In this document: piece by piece, positions 7,396-15,508 of the stretch | Numbering within the stretch: the first letter of the stretch is position 1 | How the letters are laid out: the number at the start of each line of letters is the position of its first letter | DNA from: Sphingobacterium sp. SGG-5 | Lineage (GTDB): Bacteria > Bacteroidota > Bacteroidia > Sphingobacteriales > Sphingobacteriaceae | Length of the DNA: 64,000 bases | Assembly (NCBI RefSeq): GCF_011043525.1 | Contig: NZ_JAAKGO010000007.1 | Span: forward strand, 124,001 to 188,000 | Direction: 5' to 3' | Notes under the pieces: model-generated | The model's database searches: none | Told to the model about the DNA's origin: nothing | The model's input: the letters and a program-made list of their open reading frames with translations, nothing else | Made by a program: the position numbers and the translations under genes

Positions 7396-8532
7396 TTACT
7401 TTAAAAAATATTCAAAGAATTTATAGATGACGTCAGTAGCCTCTTCGTTGAGCGCATGCTTCGGTCGATTTGTCATAGCGACACGTTCTTTCTGCCCCAA
7501 TAAAGCATTGACAGCGACACTGTGGTTGAGTGCTTTCCACCGTGTAACAGGATCTTCGGCTCCGCCTGAGACCAAGAAAGGACGGGGTGCCATGAGTGCA
7601 TGGAGTTCCTGAAGATTTTTATTGTCTTTCCGGAGTTGGTTATACACGCCGTAAGCCGGATTCTCTGCGGTTATTAACCCTCGCTTACGCCAAGGCTTCG
7701 GATGAAAACCAAGGTACCAAGGCTCCCAATAATTGATTGATTGTCTATCCTCCTGCATAACAATACCGGGATCAGACCATACCGCAGCTGCAAAATTATC
7801 GGTCAGACAAGAGGCAAACATGGCCCACTTGCCGCCAAAAGAATGCCCAACAATACCGATGCGTTTCTTATCGACATCTTTTCTGTTTGCTAAAGCATAG
7901 TAAGCGTTATTGGCCGCATATCCCAGCATAGACAACGGCTGGACAGACACACTGTCGATCGACGGATAATACAGAGAAAACTCATGTCGTGCCGACGCAG
8001 CTTTGGTTCCTATAGATAATGTGATAAAGCCTCGGCTGACTAACTGTAATGCAAAAAAGCGATGTGACGTGAGATTGGGGTTCCGATCGCTGGTCCCAAT
8101 TGCTGTCTCTGCATCATAGAAAACAGTTACAACAGCGGGCATTTTGCCTTTTGAATGCTTCGGCACTAAAAGATAACCTTCTGTCCATTCGTTAGGTGTC
8201 CATTTAAATCGGACGACATACTGTGTATAATTGCCTTTGTCGACCGTGTCTAAGTATTCGAAAGTCTGTTTTTTATAAAGCTCTGGCCACTTTCCCAGAT
8301 ACTTTTCCCAATCGGCCCTGATTTCCTGCTTGCGTTGTTTCCATTGCTTAGGGCTCTTTACAACTTCTCCATTGTCAAAAATCAGCGGTGACCGGAGATC
8401 GCCGAAATCACCCTTTAGCGAATCTGGTGGGTAAAAATAAGGTCTCAGCGCTTGGTATAATTCAGCTTTCTGAGCAAAAGAGATCTGCATAAACAGTAAG
8501 GAAACGAGAATATAACTATATAGTTTCTTCAT
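7396..8532 (-). CDS. Secreted alpha/beta hydrolase (acetylesterase-like)
   Basis: A 378-residue protein with a signal peptide (MKKLYSYILVSLLFMQISFAQ). It has an alpha/beta-hydrolase core: the nucleophile elbow 'GIVGHSFGGKWA' (Ser about 232), the acid in 'VSGGAEDPVTRW' and the histidine in 'RPKHALNEE'. An upstream 'EGYLLVPKHSKGKMPAVVTVFYDAE' forms the first core strands. It resembles the acetyl-xylan-esterase/dienelactone-hydrolase type found in Bacteroidota sugar loci; it lacks the GCSRxGK motif of CE15 glucuronoyl esterases. As the last gene of the nag cluster, 3 bp after the preceding lipoprotein gene, it probably removes an ester substituent from the substrate in the periplasm. The substrate is not shown. 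Confidence 0.7.
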   Translation of the reverse strand: MKKLYSYILVSLLFMQISFAQKAELYQALRPYFYPPDSLKGDFGDLRSPLIFDNGEVVKSPKQWKQRKQEIRADWEKYLGKWPELYKKQTFEYLDTVDKGNYTQYVVRFKWTPNEWTEGYLLVPKHSKGKMPAVVTVFYDAETAIGTSDRNPNLTSHRFFALQLVSRGFITLSIGTKAASARHEFSLYYPSIDSVSVQPLSMLGYAANNAYYALANRKDVDKKRIGIVGHSFGGKWAMFASCLTDNFAAAVWSDPGIVMQEDRQSINYWEPWYLGFHPKPWRKRGLITAENPAYGVYNQLRKDNKNLQELHALMAPRPFLVSGGAEDPVTRWKALNHSVAVNALLGQKERVAMTNRPKHALNEEATDVIYKFFEYFLK

Positions 8533-8535
8533 GGT

Positions 8536-9897
8536 TTATCGTTTAGCATATTCTAATGATTTCGTCGTCAAGTAATATTTGGCCAGTATAAAGGATTTCT
8601 CCCACGCCGGCAACGACTTATCTTTTCTGTATTGTAAAAATTGTTGTAACACTTTTGCAAAATGCTCTTCATGGCTCAGATACAGCGTCTCGGGAATCAA
8701 TATTTTATATTGCCCATTTACTTTTTCGTAACTCAGCCCCGGCAAATCGGCAATCGATGCTAATGCACTTTTCAGTTTATCCTCAAAACGTGTATCGTCA
8801 TTGCCGGGGGTAAGGAAAACAGCCATCTTTGCATTTTCGTCGGCTTTCACGTCAAGGGTAAGTTGCTTGGCCCGGAAAGAGGCACGAAATTGATCGCCAC
8901 GGCCGTCAAGGGATTCAACAGCCCACTCTACCGAAATAGAAACCGGTACTCCCTTAAAAGAATAGTCCATTTTTCCATTGCTAAAGACCTCCAAGGTCTG
9001 GTCAGCGGCAACGTCAGGCAATAACGATGAAGGGTATTCCGCAAGGTTCGTAACACGTGTAAAATCCGCTTTGGAAATTGTCGTAGCCCATCGGCGGGCA
9101 CCCGTCAACTGAATATCCCGCTCGATATCGATAACTTGCTCTGAAGACAACATCCATTGTACCAGATCTACATAGTGGGTCGTTACGTCGACTAACCCCT
9201 CCCCTTGCTGTTTGGTATTAAAAAACAAAACAGGTCGGATCAGTGGTTTGCCCGAAACTTCTTTAATGAAATGATGGGTGCTCGCGAACGTAATAACAGG
9301 CTCGCTACCCGCTGCCTGAAGACCGCCTGAAAATTCCCTGTTATTAATCAGCGCTTTGATAATTTGATTTTTCACATCATAACGCTCCGTCATAATATCA
9401 TAGATCAATGTAGGGTGTTCTTTCGAATTATCGCCCATTAAAGCCTTCAGCTTATTGTAGCCAGCGACATCAATAACGAGCGGTTTATCGGCAAAAACGT
9501 CACGGTCATGCTGGACGGCTTGGGTGATATAGTCGATCTTTTTCTGATTATCCCCTGCCAGGACCACCACATTTCCGGTGGCTCCCTGAAAGGCTTTTTC
9601 TAAAAAATCTGCGCCGTAATAGCCGACAATATTCCAATGGGTGGGATCGGTATCCCGTGAATTATACTGTTCAATCAACTCTGTATATCCGGTTGCTGTA
9701 TTCTCCGACTCTGCAAAGAGATGAACCAAAGTATCTATACCTTCATTCGCGTACTTCTGTGTCAATGCGGCATGAAAATGCTGAGGATCTATGACAAGCA
9801 GTTCGGCGGTATCGCCTTTATTTTCGCTTGAGCGCTCTGACCCGCAACCCATATTCATTAAAAGGATTGCTGTCAAAAAATAAAAAATATTTTTCAT
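8536..9897 (-). CDS. Gfo/Idh/MocA-type oxidoreductase, lipoprotein
   Basis: A 453-residue protein. The ATG at 9897 is preferred over one 33 bp upstream because it gives a lipoprotein signal with lipobox 'MNMGC' at residue 18. An N-terminal Rossmann-like region ('ELLVIDPQHFHAAL', 'HWNIVGYYGADF', 'VVVLAGDNQKKIDYITQA', 'DVFADKPLVI') carries the K-P of Gfo/Idh/MocA enzymes. It is followed by a long C-terminal domain ('VLFFNTKQQGEGLVDVTTHYVDLVQWML') typical of the putative-oxidoreductase C-terminal family. The product is membrane-anchored and faces the periplasm, which requires an exported dinucleotide cofactor or an altered activity. Its ATG is 1 bp from the transporter stop, so it is cotranscribed with it. 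Confidence 0.75.
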   Translation of the reverse strand: MKNIFYFLTAILLMNMGCGSERSSENKGDTAELLVIDPQHFHAALTQKYANEGIDTLVHLFAESENTATGYTELIEQYNSRDTDPTHWNIVGYYGADFLEKAFQGATGNVVVLAGDNQKKIDYITQAVQHDRDVFADKPLVIDVAGYNKLKALMGDNSKEHPTLIYDIMTERYDVKNQIIKALINNREFSGGLQAAGSEPVITFASTHHFIKEVSGKPLIRPVLFFNTKQQGEGLVDVTTHYVDLVQWMLSSEQVIDIERDIQLTGARRWATTISKADFTRVTNLAEYPSSLLPDVAADQTLEVFSNGKMDYSFKGVPVSISVEWAVESLDGRGDQFRASFRAKQLTLDVKADENAKMAVFLTPGNDDTRFEDKLKSALASIADLPGLSYEKVNGQYKILIPETLYLSHEEHFAKVLQQFLQYRKDKSLPAWEKSFILAKYYLTTKSLEYAKR

Positions 9898-9898
9898 C

Positions 9899-11167
9899 TT
9901 ATAAACTCCATTTTCTGATTTTGTGCCCATATACTGCGTAATAGATCAAATAGAGGTAACAAGGCACCAGCACCCAGTAAGCCTCACGCAAACTGTGTGT
10001 ATCAGCAAAGTGCCCATAAACAAGAGGCAAAAGCGCATTCCCACACAATCCCATAATCAGCAATGATGCGCCCACTTTTGTAAACCGCCCCAAACCATCC
10101 AATGCCAGGGGCCAGATACCCGCCCATGTCAAGGAATTGGAAATACCCAGCAATACAATAAACCAAATAGAGATATCTGTCGTATGTCCTAATATGGTGA
10201 CCTCTCCTTTGACGAACACGATCAGCAGCGAAAGCACAATGCCCAATATAGTAACAGCCCGTAACATGTTCGTTTGACTGATGAAGCGCGGAATAACCGA
10301 TATACCAAAACAGTAGCCGATGATGGCCATAGCTAATGTATATGATGGAAATACTTTGGCTTCATTGAGCGAAAGCCCCATAGACTGAGCATAGGGAATA
10401 ATCGTATCGATCGAGATAACCTGAGCACCTACGTGTATAAAAATAGCTATTGCACCCAAGACTAAATGGGGGAATTGCAAAACACTGGTCTTCGTACTGT
10501 TAGACGCTGCCATCTCTTCACTTTCCTCATCTGTATTCAGTTCCGGTAGTGGTGAATACCGCACGCCGATTCCGATCAGCAACATAGCTATACTTACTAC
10601 AGCATAGGGTATCACAACCCTATCCAAATCGACGACGTCTCCATCTCCGGGGCGCAATACCGCAGCAGCAAACAAAATGGGCGCAATAATACCCGCAAAT
10701 TTGTTGCAGATCCCCATAATACTGATTCGTTGTGCTGCACGCTCCTTCGGTCCCAATATCGTAATATAGGGATTAGCTGCAGTCTGTAGGATAGCCAAGC
10801 CAATACCGATGGTGAATAGACCGATCAAGAAAAACTCATATGTTCGGGTTATTGCTGCAGGAATAAAAATAAATGTCCCCAGAGCCAATGCTATAAATCC
10901 GATCATCATACCTTTCTTAAAACCTTGCGATTTGAGCAAATATGATGAAGGTACGGACATCACAAAATAGGCAATATAAAAAGCAAATGCGACCAGATAT
11001 GACTGAAAGTGTGTCAGGCTGAAAGCCATTTTAAAATACGGGATCAGGATGGCGTTTATCCACGACAAGAAACCGAAAATAAAAAACAATAAAGCAATGA
11101 TTCCAATAGAAATGGTCGTTTCTCTTTTGGTCAGGCTCGCAGCCGTCTTTAAATTCGAAATACTCAT
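9899..11167 (-). CDS. FucP/NagP-type sugar MFS transporter
   Basis: A 422-residue, 12-segment major facilitator. The first half has 'IGIIALLFFIFGFLSWINAILIPYFKMAFSLT', 'FQSYLVAFAFYIAYFVMSVPSSYLL' and 'GLAILQTAANPYITILGP', all signatures of the fucose/glucose/GlcNAc (FucP-GluP-NagP) H+ symporter group. The Asn-Pro motif after helix 4 is conserved. With nagA and nagB in the same cluster, GlcNAc or a related amino sugar is the probable cargo. It lies 6 bp downstream of the first Tat-exported oxidoreductase gene. No kinase is encoded in the cluster, so imported free sugar must be phosphorylated elsewhere (see the BadF-type kinases at 47.6 and 51.8 kb). Confidence 0.85.
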   Translation of the reverse strand: MSISNLKTAASLTKRETTISIGIIALLFFIFGFLSWINAILIPYFKMAFSLTHFQSYLVAFAFYIAYFVMSVPSSYLLKSQGFKKGMMIGFIALALGTFIFIPAAITRTYEFFLIGLFTIGIGLAILQTAANPYITILGPKERAAQRISIMGICNKFAGIIAPILFAAAVLRPGDGDVVDLDRVVIPYAVVSIAMLLIGIGVRYSPLPELNTDEESEEMAASNSTKTSVLQFPHLVLGAIAIFIHVGAQVISIDTIIPYAQSMGLSLNEAKVFPSYTLAMAIIGYCFGISVIPRFISQTNMLRAVTILGIVLSLLIVFVKGEVTILGHTTDISIWFIVLLGISNSLTWAGIWPLALDGLGRFTKVGASLLIMGLCGNALLPLVYGHFADTHSLREAYWVLVPCYLYLIYYAVYGHKIRKWSL

Positions 11168-11173
11168 ATCCTA

Positions 11174-12520
11174 TTAGATTTTTGGTTCCCAACCTTTAGC
11201 GTATTCCCTCGACCAGTAAGTATTCATGATATGATTATCACGTATATGACCGTTTGAAGGGTTTATATCCAATGTTTTTCCGGACCGCAACGCAATGTTG
11301 CCCAATTGTACAAGTAGTGTACTCTGATGACCACTTAGGATATCAGAATTTAGGTTGGTGCCATTTTTAATCGCAGAGAACATGTTCTGAAAGTGATGAC
11401 CATCCAACTGTTGTGAAGGACTGGTCAAACTTGCGGTATTGGTCGAACCGGTATCTTTTTCCTCTTTCACTAATTTCCCCTTGACATCAAATACCTTATA
11501 GGAGTTTGCCCCATCGATTTGCAACGAGCCGTTTGTACCATAAAACATCACGCCCACATTCGAACCTTCGGTTGCCTTCGCATTACAGCTTCTTCCTTCC
11601 CAGGTAATCATTTTATCCGGGCCGAATTCAATATTGATCATCTGTGTATCAGGAGTCTCCCAGTCGTCATTATATGCATAACGGCCACCCGTTGAACTCA
11701 CTTTTGTAGGATAGTCTACCTGCAAACCCCAGCGTGCCAAATCGACCATGTGCGTACCGTTATTTAAAGCTTCTCCGGTACCCCAGTGCCAAAACCAGTG
11801 CCAGTTGTAATGCAACAAATTATCTTGGTAATCTCTTCGTGGTGCAGGCCCTTGCCATAGTTCAAAATCCAACCATGAGGGCACTGCTACCTTCTTGCCG
11901 ACACCAATAGGAGGACGGTTGTTTGCATACCAGGTTTTGGCATAGTAAACTTTACCGATTGTGCCGTTATGTACTTCCTGAATTCCCTTGACAACATTTG
12001 GCCAAGATCTTCTTTGGTTACCCATCTGGATCACATTCTTGTATTTATTCACAGCTGAAATCAACAATTCCCCTTCGTTCGGGTTATGTCCACAAGGTTT
12101 CTCCAAATACACATGCTTGCCCGCCTGTGAACCTAAAAGAGCTGCCGGAGCATGCCAGTGATCGGGTGCTGCGACGACAAGAATATCTACATCCTTGCTC
12201 TCTAACGATTTTCGAAAATCTCCAAATCCCTGAACAGCTGTTTTCTGGTATTTGGCGACAGCTGCTTTACATTTCTCTATGGCACGGCTATCTACATCAC
12301 AGATATGTATGATCTCGCTATTCGGTTGTGCTGCAAAGTTCTGTGCTAAAGCTTTACCCCGTGAATTGACACCCATCATCGACACGCGAAGTTTCTCATT
12401 AGCACCTATGATATTATTATAACTTTTTGCACTGAAAGCAGGTAAAACACCGCCTAACCCAAAGGCTGCTGAGGTGACCAATGATTTTTTAATAAAATCT
12501 CTTCTTGAATTATTGTTCAT
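11174..12520 (-). CDS. Tat-exported Gfo/Idh/MocA-family oxidoreductase
   Basis: A 448-residue protein with a twin-arginine signal (NNSRRDFIKKS) and a cleavable hydrophobic stretch ending near 'PAFSAKS'. The nucleotide-binding domain follows ('VSMMGVNSRGKALAQNF', 'HICDVDSRAI', 'DILVVAAPDHWHAPAAL', 'VYLEKPCGHN'), with the E-K-P motif. The C-terminal substrate domain has 'WHWFWHWGTGEALNNGTHMVDLARWG'. Tat export means it is folded, probably with NAD(P) bound, in the cytoplasm and works in the periplasm. GH109 glycosidases share this fold and export route, so a NAD-dependent glycosidase is an alternative. It overlaps no neighbour but is within 20 bp of both. Confidence 0.8.
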   Translation of the reverse strand: MNNNSRRDFIKKSLVTSAAFGLGGVLPAFSAKSYNNIIGANEKLRVSMMGVNSRGKALAQNFAAQPNSEIIHICDVDSRAIEKCKAAVAKYQKTAVQGFGDFRKSLESKDVDILVVAAPDHWHAPAALLGSQAGKHVYLEKPCGHNPNEGELLISAVNKYKNVIQMGNQRRSWPNVVKGIQEVHNGTIGKVYYAKTWYANNRPPIGVGKKVAVPSWLDFELWQGPAPRRDYQDNLLHYNWHWFWHWGTGEALNNGTHMVDLARWGLQVDYPTKVSSTGGRYAYNDDWETPDTQMINIEFGPDKMITWEGRSCNAKATEGSNVGVMFYGTNGSLQIDGANSYKVFDVKGKLVKEEKDTGSTNTASLTSPSQQLDGHHFQNMFSAIKNGTNLNSDILSGHQSTLLVQLGNIALRSGKTLDINPSNGHIRDNHIMNTYWSREYAKGWEPKI

Positions 12521-12539
12521 AACGAATAAATTTAGTTGA

Positions 12540-13529
12540 TTACTTGACTAACTCTATGGAACGGCCGTTCGAATGTTTGCTTACATCTGCGGTCTCTATA
12601 AAGGAACAGATCTCCAATGTTTCCTTTCCATCGAATGGAGCGACTTTCGTATCAAAGAACTCCACGATTTTATCCAATAAAGGGTTATATCCCTTAAATC
12701 CGCCTAACTGTACCGTTGCTTTTTCACAGTAAATAGTGCCCCCATAAGCCGCTTTTCCATTACGCGTTCCGCGTACGGTTCCTATACGACCATCTTCCCA
12801 CACCCCCACAATAATATCGGTATCAGGCATATGCGTCCGGCTTACCGATTTGCATCCCGTACCCATTGCAGCAAACAACATCTCTACACCATGAATGCCA
12901 TACCAGAAGAAATCCGGGTGGCTAGGATCCAGATGTGCCGGGGAATAAACGTCAGCGCCGAGTACTTTTCCATGCTTGCCATCGATAACATCCTGCATTC
13001 CATCGATATAGCGAAGTGAAGAGGAGGAGAAGAACGGCACCTTATATTGCTCGGAAAGCTTAAATATCTCGGCTGCATCAGCGTAGGAAGCGGCCAAAGG
13101 CTTATCTATAAATACCGGCTTCTTCGCTTTGAACACTTCTCTGGCCTGCTCCAGATGTAAACGTCCATCGTTGGTCTCCAGCATGACATAATCTACTTTA
13201 TCCAACAACTCTTTGATGGACTTTGTAATCTCTACACCGTAGGTTTTGACTTGCTCGATATACTTCGGGATCCGATCCGTAGCGGAAGGTATCGTTTTCG
13301 TACCGTATGGATAGGCCGCAACGATTTTAAAGTTACGGTACTTCTGCGGATCACCGTTGATAGCTTTTGCAAAAGCTACGGCATGGGATGTATCTAATCC
13401 GATAATCCCGATCCTTTTGCTTCCATTTGTTAAAGCTGAAGTGGCGGCAAATGCACTGTGATTGGCCGCAAGTGTAAATAGGGCTAATGAACTAGCGCCT
13501 AAGAAATCTCGTCTATTGAAAGTTCTCAT
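12540..13529 (-). CDS. Tat-exported Gfo/Idh/MocA-family oxidoreductase
   Basis: A 329-residue protein with a Tat signal (FNRRDFLGAS...NHSAFAAT). The Rossmann start is 'RIGIIGLDTSHAVAFAKAI', then 'DYVMLETNDGRLHLEQAREV', 'KPVFIDKPLAASYADA' with D-K-P replacing E-K-P, and a substrate-domain motif 'FFWYGIHGVEMLFAAMGTG' with a conserved His. It is shorter than the next oxidoreductase and belongs to a different subgroup. It is the first gene of the second transcription unit of the nag cluster: an operator-like palindrome and a -7 element lie just upstream. A role in oxidising or epimerising a sugar in the periplasm is inferred. Confidence 0.78.
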   Translation of the reverse strand: MRTFNRRDFLGASSLALFTLAANHSAFAATSALTNGSKRIGIIGLDTSHAVAFAKAINGDPQKYRNFKIVAAYPYGTKTIPSATDRIPKYIEQVKTYGVEITKSIKELLDKVDYVMLETNDGRLHLEQAREVFKAKKPVFIDKPLAASYADAAEIFKLSEQYKVPFFSSSSLRYIDGMQDVIDGKHGKVLGADVYSPAHLDPSHPDFFWYGIHGVEMLFAAMGTGCKSVSRTHMPDTDIIVGVWEDGRIGTVRGTRNGKAAYGGTIYCEKATVQLGGFKGYNPLLDKIVEFFDTKVAPFDGKETLEICSFIETADVSKHSNGRSIELVK

Positions 13530-13567
13530 AACGTGGTTTATTCTTTATTTTTTAAATATAGTAAATA

Positions 13568-13586
13568 GTGTACGTACCCGAAAATA
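13568..13586 (-). promoter_or_regulatory. Promoter/operator P2 of nag cluster (LacI-type palindrome)
   Basis: On the minus strand TATTTTCG (a -7-like TAnnTTTG with one mismatch) runs straight into GGTACGTACAC. On the plus strand the palindrome reads GTGTACGTACCC. Eighteen of 19 bp are alike or conservatively changed compared with the site in front of nagA, including the abutting -7 element. I infer that the LacI-family protein encoded next door binds both. Confidence 0.6.
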
Positions 13587-13628
13587 TTTTCGCAAATACT
13601 TTGTAACTAATTTGTGCGTATTACATCC

Positions 13629-14687
13629 TTAATTTTTATAAAATCTATAATTTTCTTTTGTAATGATGTCAATGGGCATAAATTGAATCTTATCAACGCT
13701 ACTTTGATTGATGAAATAATCATACAATGTCAGCAATGCTTGATACCCCTGCTCTATCGGTTTTTGACAAATTAAAAAGTCGATAATATCGTTTTCTACA
13801 TATTGCAGGTTCTGACGTAGATAATCATAACCCACCAACTTAATGCCTCGGATGTTATTTTCTTCAAAATATTTTGCAACGGTAAACACCCGCGAGTTTG
13901 TCACAAAGATCAGATCAATCGTATTGCTCTGCAAGTAGGCATCAAGCGCTTTGGTTACGGAATCATAATCCGTATTATAGAGTGACATCACTTCGATATC
14001 GACTTTGGCCCGCGCTTCGTCAAAGTGCGCCTTGAAGCCTGCTTCTTTTTTTCGCAAATGGTGTTCGGAATCCAATTCACGTGAAATATTCAAAACCAAC
14101 GCCTTCCCCTTTTCGGAAATCAAATACTTACACAGATTGCCGGCCAGCTTGCCCGACTGAAACAAATCTGGACCAATGTAACTTAAAGGCCTCACATTCG
14201 AAATATCCGAGTTGATAAAGACACACTTGATCTTTAACTCTTCACATTTCTTAAAGAACGTGGTGGACTCACTAATGAAGGATGGGGCAACAATCACACC
14301 GTTAAAATTCTCTTTCCAAATCTTCTCTGCCTCTTGATTAAAGGTTGACCGATCGTTCAGGTCGTATAAGAAAAATGAAACCTCGACGCCATAGAGCTGT
14401 ATTTCCGACCAAGCAGCGCGAATCCCTTCCAGGGGAGCTTTCCAGTATTCCGTCTCCTTTGATTCTTTTGGAATTAGGACAGCAAACTTGAAAACTTTTC
14501 TGGAAGCCAGTCTCCTTGCCAACAGATTGGGCTTATAGTCCATTTCCTTGATAATGGCATCTATTTTCTCTTTCGTTTTAACAGATACCCCCGGTCTGTT
14601 GTGCAGCACACGGTCTACTGTGGCAATAGAGACATTTGCCCTACGGGCTATTTCTTTAACACCTGATAGTTCGGTTTTTTTGAGCAT
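13629..14687 (-). CDS. LacI-family transcriptional regulator of the nag cluster
   Basis: A 352-residue LacI-type regulator. The N-terminal HTH and hinge are 'GVKEIARRANVSIATVDRVLHNRPGVS', followed by 'YKPNLLARRLASRKVFKFAVLIPKES', and a periplasmic-binding-protein-like sensor domain ('GVIVAPSFISES', 'CVFINSDISNVRPLSYIGPDLFQSGKLAG', 'LIFVTNSRVF', 'LVGYDYLRQN'). The V-D-R-V variant of the recognition helix places it with sugar-responsive Bacteroidota LacI proteins. It lies 45 bp downstream of nagB on the same strand. The palindromes GTGTACGTACAC and GTGTACGTACCC upstream of nagA and of the first oxidoreductase are its likely operators; the inducer may be an amino-sugar derivative. Confidence 0.88.
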   Translation of the reverse strand: MLKKTELSGVKEIARRANVSIATVDRVLHNRPGVSVKTKEKIDAIIKEMDYKPNLLARRLASRKVFKFAVLIPKESKETEYWKAPLEGIRAAWSEIQLYGVEVSFFLYDLNDRSTFNQEAEKIWKENFNGVIVAPSFISESTTFFKKCEELKIKCVFINSDISNVRPLSYIGPDLFQSGKLAGNLCKYLISEKGKALVLNISRELDSEHHLRKKEAGFKAHFDEARAKVDIEVMSLYNTDYDSVTKALDAYLQSNTIDLIFVTNSRVFTVAKYFEENNIRGIKLVGYDYLRQNLQYVENDIIDFLICQKPIEQGYQALLTLYDYFINQSSVDKIQFMPIDIITKENYRFYKN

Positions 14688-14732
14688 TAATTTAGTTCAT
14701 GTAAATAATTCAAATAAAGATAGAGAATTATT

Positions 14733-15497
14733 TTAATCTTCTAATAAACGACTACTTTCTTTATCTAAATATAATTTTGCCCGGGGGTGTCTCCGTAATA
14801 TCGTGGAAGGAAACTTCTCGCTGATATCTTCGTGTAATGTCTGATAAACAGCCTGTGCTTTCGTTGCACCCGGCACAACACAAAATATATAAGGAGCTGA
14901 AATAAGTGTAGGGATGGTCAACGTCAAAGCATGGGTCGGCACGTCGCCGATCGTCGGAAAACATCCGTCATTGACCTGTTGCTGACGGCACATTTCATCC
15001 AGTTCAACTCTTTTAACTGATTTGGGGTCTTTAAAATCTGCCACCGGAGGATCATTGAAAGCGATATGCGTATTCTCCCCTATCCCCATACAGACAATAT
15101 CCGGCTTATGCGTAGCTAATATATGCGTATAACGCGCGCATTCTTTGTCAACATCCGTATTCTCTCCTTGAATATAATGGATACTTTTCAAAGGCACTTT
15201 TTCAAAGAGGTTTTTCTTTAAGTAATGCCTAAAGCTCTGCGGCTGATCGTCCGTGACACCAATGTATTCATCCATGTGCAATGCATTGATTCTATCCCAA
15301 GGGATATCCTGCGTCAGCAAGCTTTCATATAGATCCTTCTGCGATGGTGCGGCAGCAAAGATGATATTGACCTCATCTTGTCCATTAAGAATCTCCTGTA
15401 TGGCGAGACCCACATCTTTTGCAACGGCTTCGCCCATCTCTTTGCGCGTCGGATAGGCTTCGACGACAAGCGCATCTTTTTTTGTTTCCATATTCAT
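14733..15497 (-). CDS. nagB: Glucosamine-6-phosphate deaminase (NagB family)
   Basis: A 254-residue NagB/RpiA-fold enzyme that would convert glucosamine 6-phosphate to fructose 6-phosphate and ammonia. Family motifs are 'NIIFAAAPSQKDLYESLL', 'ALHMDEYIGV' (catalytic Asp), 'GIGENTHIAFNDPPVADF' (catalytic His), 'QQVNDGCFPTIGDVPTHALTLTIPTLI' and 'VPGATKAQAV'. The residue before the catalytic His is Thr where NagB normally has Gly, and the GxGxxxH clade shown here is a divergent NagB branch, so specificity may differ. It starts 11 bp after the nagA stop, so the two form an operon. An ATG 6 bp later is an equally possible start. Confidence 0.85.
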   Translation of the reverse strand: MNMETKKDALVVEAYPTRKEMGEAVAKDVGLAIQEILNGQDEVNIIFAAAPSQKDLYESLLTQDIPWDRINALHMDEYIGVTDDQPQSFRHYLKKNLFEKVPLKSIHYIQGENTDVDKECARYTHILATHKPDIVCMGIGENTHIAFNDPPVADFKDPKSVKRVELDEMCRQQQVNDGCFPTIGDVPTHALTLTIPTLISAPYIFCVVPGATKAQAVYQTLHEDISEKFPSTILRRHPRAKLYLDKESSRLLED

Positions 15498-15508
15498 TAT
15501 TTCTTCTG

